The notes under the pieces: generated by a model
What the model saw: the letters and a program-made list of their open reading frames with translations, nothing else
Databases searched by the model: none
Told to the model about the DNA's origin: nothing
Origin: a virus
DNA: 23,448 nt
Virus record (IMG/VR): IMGVR_UViG_3300049793_000265
Span: 1-23,448 of that record
Direction: 5' to 3' (one strand)
Translations under genes and position numbers: made by a program
Shown: piece after piece, positions 1 through 8,641 of the stretch
Layout of the letters: each line of letters starts with the position of its first letter
Numbering within the stretch: the stretch's first letter is position 1

Positions 1-1
1 A

Positions 2-2284
2 GCCCCTTTTGAGCTAAATGATTTGTCTGGGGGATTCACGGATGAAATAATCGGAGTCCCCCAAAACTTTTCAGCCATTCTCGATAATTTTGTCGTCCTC
101 ACAGACAAAACGATCAACACACGTCCGGGCTGCCGGACGCTTGGCGTTTTGGAGGAGGGAGATTCCCAAATCCCCGCTGGTGCTCAGCGTATTGGGGCAC
201 TCATCAATTATATGAATAACGATGCCCTGCTCACGCAGAGTGCGAAGAAAATATATTACCGAGATTCCTTAGAGGCCTACCAAACTTTACAGGGCCCAGG
301 GGGTAATGATGTTTTCTCAGCGGGCAGTACAGCTTCTTATATCTCACATGCACAGAGCAATGGTCAGCTTATAGTGGTGAGTTCTGAGTTTCTAAAACCT
401 CAAAAAATATATCGGGACAGTGCTGATGTTTTACAGGTGCGCACAGCGGGCTTGCCTGCCCTGGTGGTGAGCCCTATAGCCACACCGACTGCTGGCACGG
501 GCTCTTATTTGTATACGTTTGTGCGCAGCTATGAGTACACCGTAGGGCAGCGCACTTATATTGACCGCAGCGCACTTCTCCAAGTCCTCGTAGAACTCGC
601 AGACGCTCCCGATATAAACCCGATTGATTGGGCCAGCATTGAGGTGCTTGAGAGTAGTACTACTAACAACTATGACGACGTGAATGTGAAAGTGGAAATT
701 TACCGCACCATTAATGGTGGCGTGGACTCTTATCTTGTCGACACAATTAATAATGGCACCACAACTTATTCAGACGTGATGAGCGATGCAGATCTGCAAG
801 ATCAAGAGCCCATCTACACGACTGGTGGAATTTTGCCGCTTGATGAGCCCCCACGCTGCAAGTTTGTCCATATTGTTAACAACGCCTGCATTTATGCCCA
901 TATCCAAGAAGGGGCCGAAGTTTTTAAAAATCTATTCCGTGTCTCAACTCCCAACGATATTGACGGCGTGCCGCTTGATAACGAGGGAGAAGTGGAAGAC
1001 GAGATCACGGGAGTTAGCTCCGCGCAATCCATCCCCATCATGCTCTGTAAACGCTACATTTATCGGGTGGAGGGAGGGTATGATAACACCGGCAGAGGCT
1101 ACGCCTCCCCGATTAAGATCTCGGATCATGCGGGCTGCGTCTCTCACCAGAGCATCGTGCAGGCCGAAGGACGCATTTACTGGTTCGGGAATGATGGCGT
1201 GTATACTTCTGATGCGTATAAAACTTTAAAGGTTTCAGATCACTGGAACACGACTTATAAAACTTTTATCACGGCCACCACGTCCCCAAACAGAATTCAA
1301 GGTCGGTTTGACGAGACGAATCGCCGCATTTACTGGACGCTTCAGACCAATAGCATCAGCTCAGAAAATGATACTATTCTTGTTCTGGAGCTGCGCTACG
1401 GGATCTCTGAGCGCATGTGTTTTTATACCTGGAGTGGCGAGCAAGACTTAGCGTCTGATATTAATTTTAAGCCCGCAGCTATTGAAATTTTCAACGATCA
1501 ACTCTACCGGGCCCACGAGTCCGGCTACGTGTTTGTGCATGACTCTGCCATCCTCACGGACCCTTTGGTGGACACCTCCACCGACGCTGCGGACTGGGTT
1601 ACGCAGACCATTCTCTATACTTATCGCTCGGTCGCCTTTAATTTTGGCACGGCATGGGTACGGAAATGGGTGACTCGGGTCATGGCGACTCTTAAAAATA
1701 AGGGCAATATCGCTGTTGCGATTCGTGCGATCAATGATGACGGCAAAGTGATCAGAGATCTCAAGCCCATCCGGCACGTCAATAATTTAGTCTGGGGAGA
1801 TGACAATTTCGTTTGGGGGGCCGCACGATGCGTGTGGTACTACGGCGGGCTCATTGAGCAGTGGCGTAGATTCCCGGCACGTGGTCTTCGCTTAAATTAC
1901 TTGCAGCTTGAGTTTACAAATTCCAAGGAAGTGATCTCCAGCTCGGAGATGCTGGGTGAGGCTACAGTGAACTTGTCGACCAAGGCCGCGACAATTAATA
2001 ACGCCAGCGGGGCCTGGCCCACGGCGTGTGAAAACTACGTGATTGCGTTTGAGTCGGACAGCTATGTTCGGGAGTATAAGATCTTAGCTCGGCAAAGTGC
2101 TCTGGAGTTGCTGCTCTCGGACTCCACCAATGTTCTCCCGAACGGGACGCAAAAGTGGGTGATCCGTGGTAAGCACAAGGGGCAAGTGTTAAATTTAAGA
2201 TCGTTTATTATTTCCTACGCTCTTTTATCTGACACCTCTCAGCCGACGTTTGAGAAGGGCTCCACCGGGGAGATTTCTGAATGA
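2..2284 (+). CDS. Tail protein of the P22 gp10/T7 gp12-like type, 5'-partial
   Basis: A probable tail-tube or packaged-DNA stabilisation protein of a short-tailed phage. The first in-frame start in the window is TTG at 23, but the frame stays open to base 2 and the extra residues (APFELNDL before SGGFTDE) continue the same motif-like N-terminus, so the true start probably lies just outside the window. About 760 residues are visible. The N-terminal segment (DNFVVLTDKTINTRPGC) and the later strand-rich stretch with IYWFGNDGVYTSD and RIYWTL fit the beta-propeller-like proteins of this class. No signal peptide is seen. It overlaps the next gene by 4 nt (ATGA). Family assignment rests on motif resemblance only; the tail role is fairly secure, the exact homologue less so. 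Confidence 0.75.
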   Translation, partial: APFELNDLSGGFTDEIIGVPQNFSAILDNFVVLTDKTINTRPGCRTLGVLEEGDSQIPAGAQRIGALINYMNNDALLTQSAKKIYYRDSLEAYQTLQGPGGNDVFSAGSTASYISHAQSNGQLIVVSSEFLKPQKIYRDSADVLQVRTAGLPALVVSPIATPTAGTGSYLYTFVRSYEYTVGQRTYIDRSALLQVLVELADAPDINPIDWASIEVLESSTTNNYDDVNVKVEIYRTINGGVDSYLVDTINNGTTTYSDVMSDADLQDQEPIYTTGGILPLDEPPRCKFVHIVNNACIYAHIQEGAEVFKNLFRVSTPNDIDGVPLDNEGEVEDEITGVSSAQSIPIMLCKRYIYRVEGGYDNTGRGYASPIKISDHAGCVSHQSIVQAEGRIYWFGNDGVYTSDAYKTLKVSDHWNTTYKTFITATTSPNRIQGRFDETNRRIYWTLQTNSISSENDTILVLELRYGISERMCFYTWSGEQDLASDINFKPAAIEIFNDQLYRAHESGYVFVHDSAILTDPLVDTSTDAADWVTQTILYTYRSVAFNFGTAWVRKWVTRVMATLKNKGNIAVAIRAINDDGKVIRDLKPIRHVNNLVWGDDNFVWGAARCVWYYGGLIEQWRRFPARGLRLNYLQLEFTNSKEVISSSEMLGEATVNLSTKAATINNASGAWPTACENYVIAFESDSYVREYKILARQSALELLLSDSTNVLPNGTQKWVIRGKHKGQVLNLRSFIISYALLSDTSQPTFEKGSTGEISE

Positions 2285-2613
2285 GGTTTGATAATACCAA
2301 GACAGCTCTACTTAAAGGGGTCGAAGACGAAGTGCTTCGAGAGTTTCTTTATAAACTCATGCTCGATCTCCAAAGTGAGCCCATTATTCGCGGGGAGTGG
2401 AAGTTTTTTGAAATTGAGTTTAAGCAGGCCGTCACAAATTACAAATTCCCCCACCAACTCAAGTTTGTACCCAGAGATGTTATCCAAACCCAGCACTCAG
2501 GAGTCGGGCTCTTTGTTTGGAATTATGATCAGTTTGACAATAAGTACCTCGATATTACCACCACAGGGGCCTGTAAAATACGCGCCTTTGTTGGTCAGTA
2601 TAAGGATGTGTAG
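2281..2613 (+). CDS. Small phage structural protein, unknown function
   Basis: A 110-residue protein whose ATG overlaps the stop of the tail gene (ATGA), indicating translational coupling. The sequence looks mainly beta-stranded in its second half: KFPHQLKFVPRDVIQT, then VGLFVWNYDQFDNKYLDITTTGACKIRAFVG. Similar short proteins sit between the tail protein and adaptor genes in other podovirus-like phages, so a minor virion or tail-assembly role is likely by position. No catalytic motif, membrane segment or cysteine cluster is seen. A competing frame beginning at 2288 is shorter of structure-like sequence and lacks a ribosome site, so I treat it as a shadow. Confidence 0.7.
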   Translation: MRFDNTKTALLKGVEDEVLREFLYKLMLDLQSEPIIRGEWKFFEIEFKQAVTNYKFPHQLKFVPRDVIQTQHSGVGLFVWNYDQFDNKYLDITTTGACKIRAFVGQYKDV

Positions 2614-2615
2614 CT

Positions 2616-3326
2616 ATGGCACTCAAAGTTTATTCAGATCTGCTTGAGGAAATCGAAGAAGAATTGGACTTAGAGACTGAAGACTTTATCCAGCCCTCTG
2701 AGATGATTCGCTATGTGAACAAGGGAATCAAACGCGCTCACGCCATTATGGTTCGCTTAGGGATGGCAGATGAGTATTATAAGACCCGCGAGTTCCTGGC
2801 GCTTGTCAGTGGCACGCAAGCCTATGATTTCCCCGCGACCTGCTACTCGGAAAAAATCAAAGAGATACGCTATCGGGGGAGTTCACAGAACTACGAGATT
2901 AAAAAGCTTAAAGGCAAGCGCCGCTTTGAGCGCGCCACGGACGCAGAGCTTTACCCCACTCAAGGCACGAACGACTATGCCTATGACATTCTCAACGCAG
3001 GCACCACCAAGGGAGCCCAACTCTACTTCTTCCCGATTCCGACTGAAGACTCGAGTGAAAATGTACAGATCTGGTTTTTGCGGCAAGCCGAGCTGGTGGA
3101 AGACGCGGACTCTTTGGTGGACATCCCTGAAGAGCTTGACCAGTATCTCATGGAGTTTGTGCGCTGGCGCGTGATTGCCAAAGAGAATGTGGGTGTGGCC
3201 CCGCAGGCCAAAGAAGACTTCCTGGAATTTGAGAAGCAGTTTATTGAAACTCTCACAGGCGAGGTAGACAATGATGACGCGTCTACTTTTGATATGGACT
3301 TAAGCAGCTACGACGAAATGTCTTAA
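2616..3326 (+). CDS. Head-tail adaptor protein (SU10 adaptor/gp4-like)
   Basis: A 236-residue protein with the features of phage head-to-tail adaptors: an N-terminal helical segment (DLLEEIEEELDLETEDFIQPSEMIRYVNKGIKRAHAI, residues about 8-44, split here for description), a central beta region with an AYDFP motif and AQLYFFPIP, and a C-terminal helix containing EELDQYLMEFVRWRVIAKE. This arrangement matches the family that joins portal and tail in SU10-like and related podoviruses. It begins 2 nt after the preceding stop with an AAGGA about 10 nt upstream. Its role would be assembly of the virion neck. The N-terminal acidic, helix-rich pattern and PS(E/D)xIRYxN are the best family evidence. Confidence 0.72.
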   Translation: MALKVYSDLLEEIEEELDLETEDFIQPSEMIRYVNKGIKRAHAIMVRLGMADEYYKTREFLALVSGTQAYDFPATCYSEKIKEIRYRGSSQNYEIKKLKGKRRFERATDAELYPTQGTNDYAYDILNAGTTKGAQLYFFPIPTEDSSENVQIWFLRQAELVEDADSLVDIPEELDQYLMEFVRWRVIAKENVGVAPQAKEDFLEFEKQFIETLTGEVDNDDASTFDMDLSSYDEMS

Positions 3327-3337
3327 AGGAAAAACCA

Positions 3338-4576
3338 ATGGCACAAGACCCTAATGCGCAATATACTTATGACCCTCAGACTGGCACCTACAAGCAAGCT
3401 GTTGAGCCAACAAAAATTGGCAATGTAGATGTGAATGGGCAGTATGTCCGCTACAGTGATGGCTCCATTCGCAATGCGACCACTGGGCAATCAATGACCC
3501 AAGGTCAGTACAACGACATGATGAACTCCCAAGAGATGGCGAAAAAAGGTTTCAATCCTGACGGCTCAAAAATGCTGAAGCAATTTGACTCGATGATTGA
3601 CCCTACGACCGGGCTCCTCAAAGGTCCCTACAACCTGAATGCAGGAGACTATCAGTATGATCCAACCAAGCTCGACGCAGGTTCGATGGAAGGTTATCAG
3701 GCTTTAAAGGGAGAAGCTCTACGCACGGGCCCTTCTACTTGGGCCCAGTACGCGCAAAATAAAAATAAACTCGACACGCAAGATCTTAAGGACCGCGCTG
3801 TTACTCAGGCGGCCACTTCTGGAAATGCCGCCTATAATAATTTAGCAATGCAGGGCGGGGCCAGATCGGGGGCTGCGAATCGTATTGGTTACAATATGGG
3901 CTCAGCCCTTTTGATGGCTAAGCAAAACGCGCAGCGCACAGGGATGGGGCAGGACTTATCGATTCTTTCTACGGATGAGCAAAATCGCCTTGCAAACCTT
4001 GGAAAATTTCAAGGAGCAGAGCTTGATATAAATAAGTACAACACAGGCCTGTCGAATGATGCTCAGCTTAAGAACCTCTCAGCGAAGTCCGATATTGCTA
4101 AATACAATATGCAAAATGCTCTCACTGAAGTGGGCCAGCAACGTGACTGGGATAAATTGGACTACACTGAGTACAACAAAAAATGGGCTGCTGGCAAACA
4201 GGCTGATGCGACGGCGAGAAGTGGTGGCGGTGGAGGCGGCGGGTGTTGCTTCATATTCCTTGAGGCCAGATACGGAAACGGCACCATGGATAAAGTGGTG
4301 CGTCGGTTTAGGGATGAAAACATGACAGTCCAAAATCGTCGGGGGTATTATAAAGTTTCTGAGGTGCTCGTGCCTTTGATGCGTAAATCAAAACTTATAA
4401 AACTGCTCGTCCGCGTGAGCATGACAAGTCCGCTGGTGGCCTACGGCAAAGCTTTTTACGGTGAAGGCTCCCGATTAGGCCTTGTGCTTAAGCCTGTGGT
4501 TAATTTTTGGCTAAAGACTTTCAATTATCTCGGTGGAGAGCATCCGTTCATTCGTGAGAATGGCGAAACAATTTAA
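3338..4576 (+). CDS. Internal virion/ejection protein with CFI-box-like C-terminal domain
   Basis: A 412-residue two-part protein. Residues 1-295 are Gln, Asn, Ala and Tyr rich and largely helical (for example ALKGEALRTGPSTWAQYAQN and AATSGNAAYNNLAMQGGARS), as in phage internal or ejected proteins. A run of seven glycines (296-302) leads directly into CCFIFLEARYGNG (303-315) and then VVRRFRDENM, ending with hydrophobic-basic segments to residue 412. That C-terminal block resembles the bacterial CFI-box C-terminal domain (consensus close to CFIATAAYGS followed by LRxFRD). A similar block occurs in other phage proteins as I recall them. The ribosome site is AAAGGAAA before ATG at 3338. The virion location is inferred from neighbours; the function of the CFI-like block is unknown. 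Confidence 0.68.
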   Translation: MAQDPNAQYTYDPQTGTYKQAVEPTKIGNVDVNGQYVRYSDGSIRNATTGQSMTQGQYNDMMNSQEMAKKGFNPDGSKMLKQFDSMIDPTTGLLKGPYNLNAGDYQYDPTKLDAGSMEGYQALKGEALRTGPSTWAQYAQNKNKLDTQDLKDRAVTQAATSGNAAYNNLAMQGGARSGAANRIGYNMGSALLMAKQNAQRTGMGQDLSILSTDEQNRLANLGKFQGAELDINKYNTGLSNDAQLKNLSAKSDIAKYNMQNALTEVGQQRDWDKLDYTEYNKKWAAGKQADATARSGGGGGGGCCFIFLEARYGNGTMDKVVRRFRDENMTVQNRRGYYKVSEVLVPLMRKSKLIKLLVRVSMTSPLVAYGKAFYGEGSRLGLVLKPVVNFWLKTFNYLGGEHPFIRENGETI

Positions 4577-4597
4577 TTTTTAACTTTGGAGGTTTTT

Positions 4598-4999
4598 ATG
4601 TTGTGGGCACTACCCTTAGCGATGGCGGCAGCCGGAGCATTTATGGGAAATCAAAAACATCAAGAAGAAGTGGATCAAGAGGACCGCATGCGCAAGCTCA
4701 GGGCCGCTGAGCAAGGAGTCTCTTGGGCCTCGGGCCAAAAAGAATTCAGCCCCATTAAATACGCAGGCTCTCAAATGGGGGACATCTTTCAAGGCGGTCT
4801 CTCAGGCTTTGCCACTGGTAGCAATATCAACGCGGCCAGCGGGCCCGAAGCGATGCCCCAGGCGCAGCCAGATGCGGCTTCTGGTACGGGGTACTTAGGT
4901 GGAAATTATAATTTACAGGCTCAGCAAGACCCCGGAGTTATCGGGGGGCAGAGTATTTGGTCGTCGCCTTATTTCCAGACACCTAAAAGGAAGCTCTAA
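4598..4999 (+). CDS. Small probable DNA-ejection/internal virion protein
   Basis: I place the start at ATG 4598 because GGAGG at 4588-4592 sits 5 nt upstream; the longer TTG-initiated reading (4586) would begin before that ribosome site. The 133-residue product starts with a hydrophobic, alanine-rich segment (LWALPLAMAAAGAFMG, residues 2-17), then turns hydrophilic and glycine, glutamine and proline rich. Short proteins with such an N-terminal Ala/Gly hydrophobic helix are common among podovirus ejection proteins, which insert into the host envelope. Here that is inferred from composition and position between two other internal-protein genes. Its stop shares one base with the next start (TAATG). 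Confidence 0.65.
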   Translation: MLWALPLAMAAAGAFMGNQKHQEEVDQEDRMRKLRAAEQGVSWASGQKEFSPIKYAGSQMGDIFQGGLSGFATGSNINAASGPEAMPQAQPDAASGTGYLGGNYNLQAQQDPGVIGGQSIWSSPYFQTPKRKL

Positions 5000-6156
5000 T
5001 GGCTGGCGCAATTCCCTCCTACCTACAGCCCAACGGGCCTACTCCTGAAGAGCAGGCTCAATACAATATGCTCCAGGCCCTGGGACTTAACTTAGCCCCC
5101 AAGGCCCAGCAACAACTCTTGCCTCCCGATGTGGCGCAACAGGTCCCTCAGTCTTTGCCCCAAGTGGTGATGCCCGCTGACCCACGGGAGGCGCACAATG
5201 CTGAGAGCAAAGCTTTGCAGGCCCGCACTCAAGCGATCAATGACATGTATCGCGCACAAGTGAAGCAGGACATCAACAGACAAGAAGGCAGCATTGACCA
5301 GCTCGGACAATCCATAGCTGCGCTTAAAGGCAAGAAGTTGGACGCAAACCTCTCTCCACTTTTTGCGTTGTCAGATGCTTGGTCTGGCGGAAATATTTCT
5401 AAAGGCTACCAAGCCCCGATGTCAGAAGACGAACGCCAGAAACAAGTGGCGGCACTTCAAAACGAGATCACCAAAGGCCGCTATGGACTTTCACAAACTG
5501 AGATTGAAGCGATGAAAACAGACTTGGCTTCACAAAAAAGTTTGATGGATTCAAAGCAAGGCCGCTTTGATGACGAGCAATTGCGCAAAAAAGAAACCGA
5601 AGTGCAAACAGACGTTAACAAAAACGTGTTCAAAGATATGGACACAGCCAAGCAACAATTCGACACACTAACCACCGCCTTGAGTAGTAGAAATGTCGAG
5701 CGCATTCGCGGGGCTTTATCTAACTACGCACGCACCGTGGGTGGAGAGAAAGGTGTGCTGACTGATAAAGATATCGAGCGCACACTCTTCCCTTCGATCA
5801 CGCAGCTTGTGTCAAACGCTGAGCTGTACTTTGACAAGAATGCGCAGTATGACCCTGCCGACATTGCGAATTTAGAAAACGCTGTGAAGGCAGCGCGCGG
5901 AAACGCAACAAAACTTTACTCCACAAAATTGGATCGCCTTGAGAACCAGTATGGCTCTCGGCAGTCTTATGCAAAAGATGTCATGGCTCCCGGAGGCTTC
6001 GGTCCGCAGCTCTTTAAACAGAGTCGTGAGCAGTTTAAAACGTTCTACGGTAATGGTGAAGCGCCAGGCGGCGTGCAAAAAATATCGGACGAAGAGTATT
6101 TAAAAATGACTCCTGAGCAGAGGGCTGAGTACAAAGCGAAACTGGGAGGAAAATAA
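4999..6156 (+). CDS. Probable internal virion protein, coiled-coil rich
   Basis: A 385-residue hydrophilic protein with no cysteine cluster or membrane segment. After a Pro/Gln-rich N-terminus (about residues 1-65), long helical, probably coiled-coil stretches follow (SKALQARTQAINDMYRAQVK, LQNEITKGRYGLSQTEIEAM, DMDTAKQQFDTLTTALSS), and then a region with LTDKDIERTLFPSITQLVSN. The C-terminus ends in DEEYLKMTPEQRAEYKAKLG. Such proteins typically form part of the ejected internal core. The start overlaps the previous stop (TAATG) and its own stop overlaps the next start in the same way, so the three genes are probably coupled. No enzyme motif was recognised. Confidence 0.65.
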   Translation: MAGAIPSYLQPNGPTPEEQAQYNMLQALGLNLAPKAQQQLLPPDVAQQVPQSLPQVVMPADPREAHNAESKALQARTQAINDMYRAQVKQDINRQEGSIDQLGQSIAALKGKKLDANLSPLFALSDAWSGGNISKGYQAPMSEDERQKQVAALQNEITKGRYGLSQTEIEAMKTDLASQKSLMDSKQGRFDDEQLRKKETEVQTDVNKNVFKDMDTAKQQFDTLTTALSSRNVERIRGALSNYARTVGGEKGVLTDKDIERTLFPSITQLVSNAELYFDKNAQYDPADIANLENAVKAARGNATKLYSTKLDRLENQYGSRQSYAKDVMAPGGFGPQLFKQSREQFKTFYGNGEAPGGVQKISDEEYLKMTPEQRAEYKAKLGGK

Positions 6157-7820
6157 TGCCAAACTCTGAGGAACTGGCCAGGCTCGAGGAGCTCGACCGG
6201 CTCGATAAATTAGACAAGCAAGCAGCTCAAGAGCCCAGTCTTTTAAAACAGCTTGGGCATGGGGCTTTAAAAGCTCTCGACTACACTTCAGGAATCGGGA
6301 GAACTGCTGGTGCTGTGGCGGCAGGTGACGTGTGGGACATGGCCAACGCCATCGGCCTGACAGACAAAGGCTCCCCGATGACAGTGGAGCAAAGAAATAA
6401 TGCCGCTGAGCAAGCCTTTCAAGGGGCTGCTCCGACAACGTCTGAGTACCTTGACATGTACGGCATGAAGCCCGGACTCCCGCGCACAGCCCTTGGCTTT
6501 GTAGGTGACGTGGCCTTAGACCCTGCCAACTATGTGCCTGCTTTGAATATTGCGAGCTGGGCTGGTAAAGGCATGAAGGCTGCTTCGGCAGGTACAAAAG
6601 CTGTGACGGCGGGCATACCTTATGCTGGTAAAGCCGTTGAGTACGGCACAAAGCCCATTGACCTCGTAGCAAACCTTTTGGATCATGGGGCTTCAAAAAC
6701 CGTTGACGCAGGTGGCGAGAACCTCTATAAATCCGCCTTTCATAAAATCGATGAGCAGGCAGCACGTAACCGTGACCTTTCCTGGAAAGCTGCCAAAGGA
6801 ACAACTGACTACTTGGCGCCCAGTGACGTCTTTCTGAAGAACCGTGCCACAGGGACAGCGGCTTCCTTGCGGGATGCTCAGCATGAGATTTCTCAAGCAC
6901 TACTTTCTGAGCGAGAAGGTTTACTAAACAGAGCCACAGATGCTGGCGCCCGCATCGACTATAGCGAAGCCCTGGCCCCGCTGCAAAAAGATCTGCGAAA
7001 TGTCTCTTCAAATTTACCCCTTAAAAAACAAGCTGCTCAAGAGTACCAAGATATTTTGGCGCCTTATATGGACATCGCGAATCGGGAGGCGGGCAAGGCC
7101 ACACCGATTTATGACTTCTCAGCTCACGCTGCGAAACCAAATCCAACGGCAGCCAGAGGGGCAGAGATTGTTATCGACAACGCTCCTGTGGTTCGACCAA
7201 ACACGATGCCACGACAATATCGAGATGTGGGTCCGCACTACGGAGAAGCTCCCCGATTCGGAGAGTCTGTTGTGGACGACTCACTTCTTGGTCAGAGAGC
7301 TGGGGCCTACCCTGGGACTCCGGGCCGAGTGGGAGCTACACCACTTGAGACAGGTGAGAACATCACACACATCAATAGTGCGCTTGCTGACCGGGCCTAT
7401 AAGGACACGGGCAAGAGTTCTATTTTTGAAGGATTTGCGAAACAGCAAGCTAAGCTTTTACGCCAAGCTCAGGAAGCCTCTACCCTGGGGCATGAGATTG
7501 GTGGGAGGACTTTAAAGGACATGAACTCGGAAATGTCAGCTTTGCTTGCAGGCAGTGATGCTGTCACACAAGGGGCCACAAGTGAGGCAGGTAAAAATTT
7601 ATTTACCAGTGTGGACGGAATGCTTCTCTCAAATCCGCAGATATTAGCTGCGAAGAAGATTGCAGACACTCTAAAAACTCCTTGGTTTAGAACCAAAGTA
7701 GGCCTTGGAATGCAGGACTTGGCAACAAACCCCGTGGGAGCTGAGATAATTGATAATATCGCGAAGCGCTCCATTTGGTCAGGCATGACGCCTAACACTC
7801 AAAAGGAGCGCGCAAAATAA
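6156..7820 (+). CDS. Probable large internal virion/ejection protein
   Basis: A 554-residue protein with a strongly amphipathic N-terminus (EELARLEELDRLDKLDKQAA, residues 5-24), then an Ala/Gly-rich segment containing GFVGDVALDPANYVPAL, a motif I associate with large phage internal proteins. The middle is charged and helical (ATDAGARIDYSEALAPLQKD, then KKQAAQEYQDILAPYM). GGGAGGA about 6-8 nt upstream supports the start, which overlaps the previous stop by one base. No lysozyme or transglycosylase catalytic motif was identified. A 303-residue frame on the opposite strand over part of this gene is an antisense shadow. Function is inferred from composition and the surrounding structural genes. 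Confidence 0.65.
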   Translation: MPNSEELARLEELDRLDKLDKQAAQEPSLLKQLGHGALKALDYTSGIGRTAGAVAAGDVWDMANAIGLTDKGSPMTVEQRNNAAEQAFQGAAPTTSEYLDMYGMKPGLPRTALGFVGDVALDPANYVPALNIASWAGKGMKAASAGTKAVTAGIPYAGKAVEYGTKPIDLVANLLDHGASKTVDAGGENLYKSAFHKIDEQAARNRDLSWKAAKGTTDYLAPSDVFLKNRATGTAASLRDAQHEISQALLSEREGLLNRATDAGARIDYSEALAPLQKDLRNVSSNLPLKKQAAQEYQDILAPYMDIANREAGKATPIYDFSAHAAKPNPTAARGAEIVIDNAPVVRPNTMPRQYRDVGPHYGEAPRFGESVVDDSLLGQRAGAYPGTPGRVGATPLETGENITHINSALADRAYKDTGKSSIFEGFAKQQAKLLRQAQEASTLGHEIGGRTLKDMNSEMSALLAGSDAVTQGATSEAGKNLFTSVDGMLLSNPQILAAKKIADTLKTPWFRTKVGLGMQDLATNPVGAEIIDNIAKRSIWSGMTPNTQKERAK

Positions 7821-7858
7821 TGAACTACCCACCAATAAAAACACCAGGAGAACAAACT

Positions 7859-8092
7859 ATGAAAGTTACGATTGATGCCTACCCCGTTGAGGAAAGTAAA
7901 GAAGAGAAAAAAGAATTTGATAAGTGGGAAATTGATTCCGCTGTGGATTGCTTAATACGCGCTGAAGAGATTAGAGCGAATCCAGATTTGTACCCTCTCG
8001 TAAAAGAGAAGCTAACGGAAAAATCGAAGGCCCTGCAAAAGATAACTTCTATTGAGGGCCTTCGTAAAGTCGCAAAATCGAAAGGGGCTTAG
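7859..8092 (+). CDS. Small conserved phage protein, unknown function
   Basis: I choose ATG 7859, because AGGAG at 7846-7850 lies 8 nt upstream and the protein-like sequence starts there (MKVTIDAYPVEESKEE). The upstream ATG at 7820 adds 13 residues that look untranslated (NYPPIKTPGEQT) although it forms a TAATG overlap. The 77-residue product is charged and helical, with WEIDSAVDCLIRAEEIRANP, a motif that recurs in small phage proteins as I recall them. A basic C-terminus (LRKVAKSKGA) follows. It is the last gene of the rightward operon and its stop overlaps the stop of a leftward gene. No function can be stated. Confidence 0.65.
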   Translation: MKVTIDAYPVEESKEEKKEFDKWEIDSAVDCLIRAEEIRANPDLYPLVKEKLTEKSKALQKITSIEGLRKVAKSKGA

Positions 8093-8184
8093 GCCGCTTT
8101 CTTTTTTGGTTTAGAGGCTCGCTTCGTTTTCGTCGCGGGCTTTTTTGCTTTTGATTTCTTTGACGTTACTTTCTTGCTTCCCAT
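8089..8184 (-). CDS. Lysine-rich 31-residue basic peptide, overlapping gene
   Basis: A short leftward frame, ATG at 8184-8182 and TAA at 8091-8089, encodes 31 residues of which 13 are Lys and 1 is Arg, the rest mainly Ala, Ser, Thr and Pro (for example KKPATKTKRASKPKKKAA). AAGGAG lies 6 nt upstream of the ATG, a nearly ideal ribosome site, inside the coding sequence of the preceding gene, with which it overlaps by 74 nt in another frame. Composition is like histone H1-type or HU-like C-terminal tails, so binding to nucleic acid is a reasonable guess, not shown. It might also be the product of frameshifting from the upstream gene. Its stop overlaps the convergent rightward gene by 4 nt. Confidence 0.55.
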   Translation of the reverse strand: MGSKKVTSKKSKAKKPATKTKRASKPKKKAA

Positions 8185-8641
8185 CTTCTTCTCCTTGTTG
8201 CTCCGGCTCATCTAGGTCATCTAGCCCGGAAAATAAAAAACTCATTGAAGTGATCTCTGCTGCGGATAACTGCACTTCTCCTAAATCACGCACTGAAATT
8301 TTGTACCGATCAATACTAATCTCAGTCCCAAAGAACTCATCTTGCTTCTCACTCCACTCTGTCATGCGCGCCGCAGGGATCGCGAATCGGGTAGGGTCCA
8401 CGGCTCCGGTCTCGGGATGGACATACGGGACGATATTGCCCTTGTCATCTTTCTCAGCAAAGTCTGCAATCATGCCTTTGTACAATTTATCCCAGCGCAC
8501 TTGCTCAGCATCCAACTTATCAATAATTCTCCCGATGTTGTACTTGACCTTAAATGGCAGTTCTTTTGCATGCTCAAGGGTTCTTAGCCCACCCACTACC
8601 ATGGGGTTTTTTAGGTCTCTAACTTTCAATTTTATCGCCAC
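8111..8641 (-). CDS. Conserved phage protein, DUF1617-like
   Basis: A 176-residue acidic protein with GTG start placed immediately after the TAA of the nuclease gene; GAGGAGG just upstream serves as ribosome site. The N-terminal part has HAKELPFKVKYNIGRIIDKLD, then a short loop rich in charged residues, then EFFGTEISIDRYKISVRDLG. This pattern (helical N-terminus with KxAYxLGR-like element, then EVEI(D/P) strand) resembles the phage DUF1617-type family, known without firm function. Residues from about 142 onward are strongly acidic and then basic, probably disordered. Its end overlaps the lysine-rich peptide gene. Family call is by eye and moderate. Confidence 0.6.
   Translation of the reverse strand: MAIKLKVRDLKNPMVVGGLRTLEHAKELPFKVKYNIGRIIDKLDAEQVRWDKLYKGMIADFAEKDDKGNIVPYVHPETGAVDPTRFAIPAARMTEWSEKQDEFFGTEISIDRYKISVRDLGEVQLSAAEITSMSFLFSGLDDLDEPEQQGEEDGKQESNVKEIKSKKARDENEASL

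Noticed and set aside
6100-7011. 303-residue minus-strand frame over the large internal virion gene
   Set aside because: Antisense to a well-supported rightward gene, with no ribosome site and a shadow-type composition rich in Arg, Ser, Leu, Pro.
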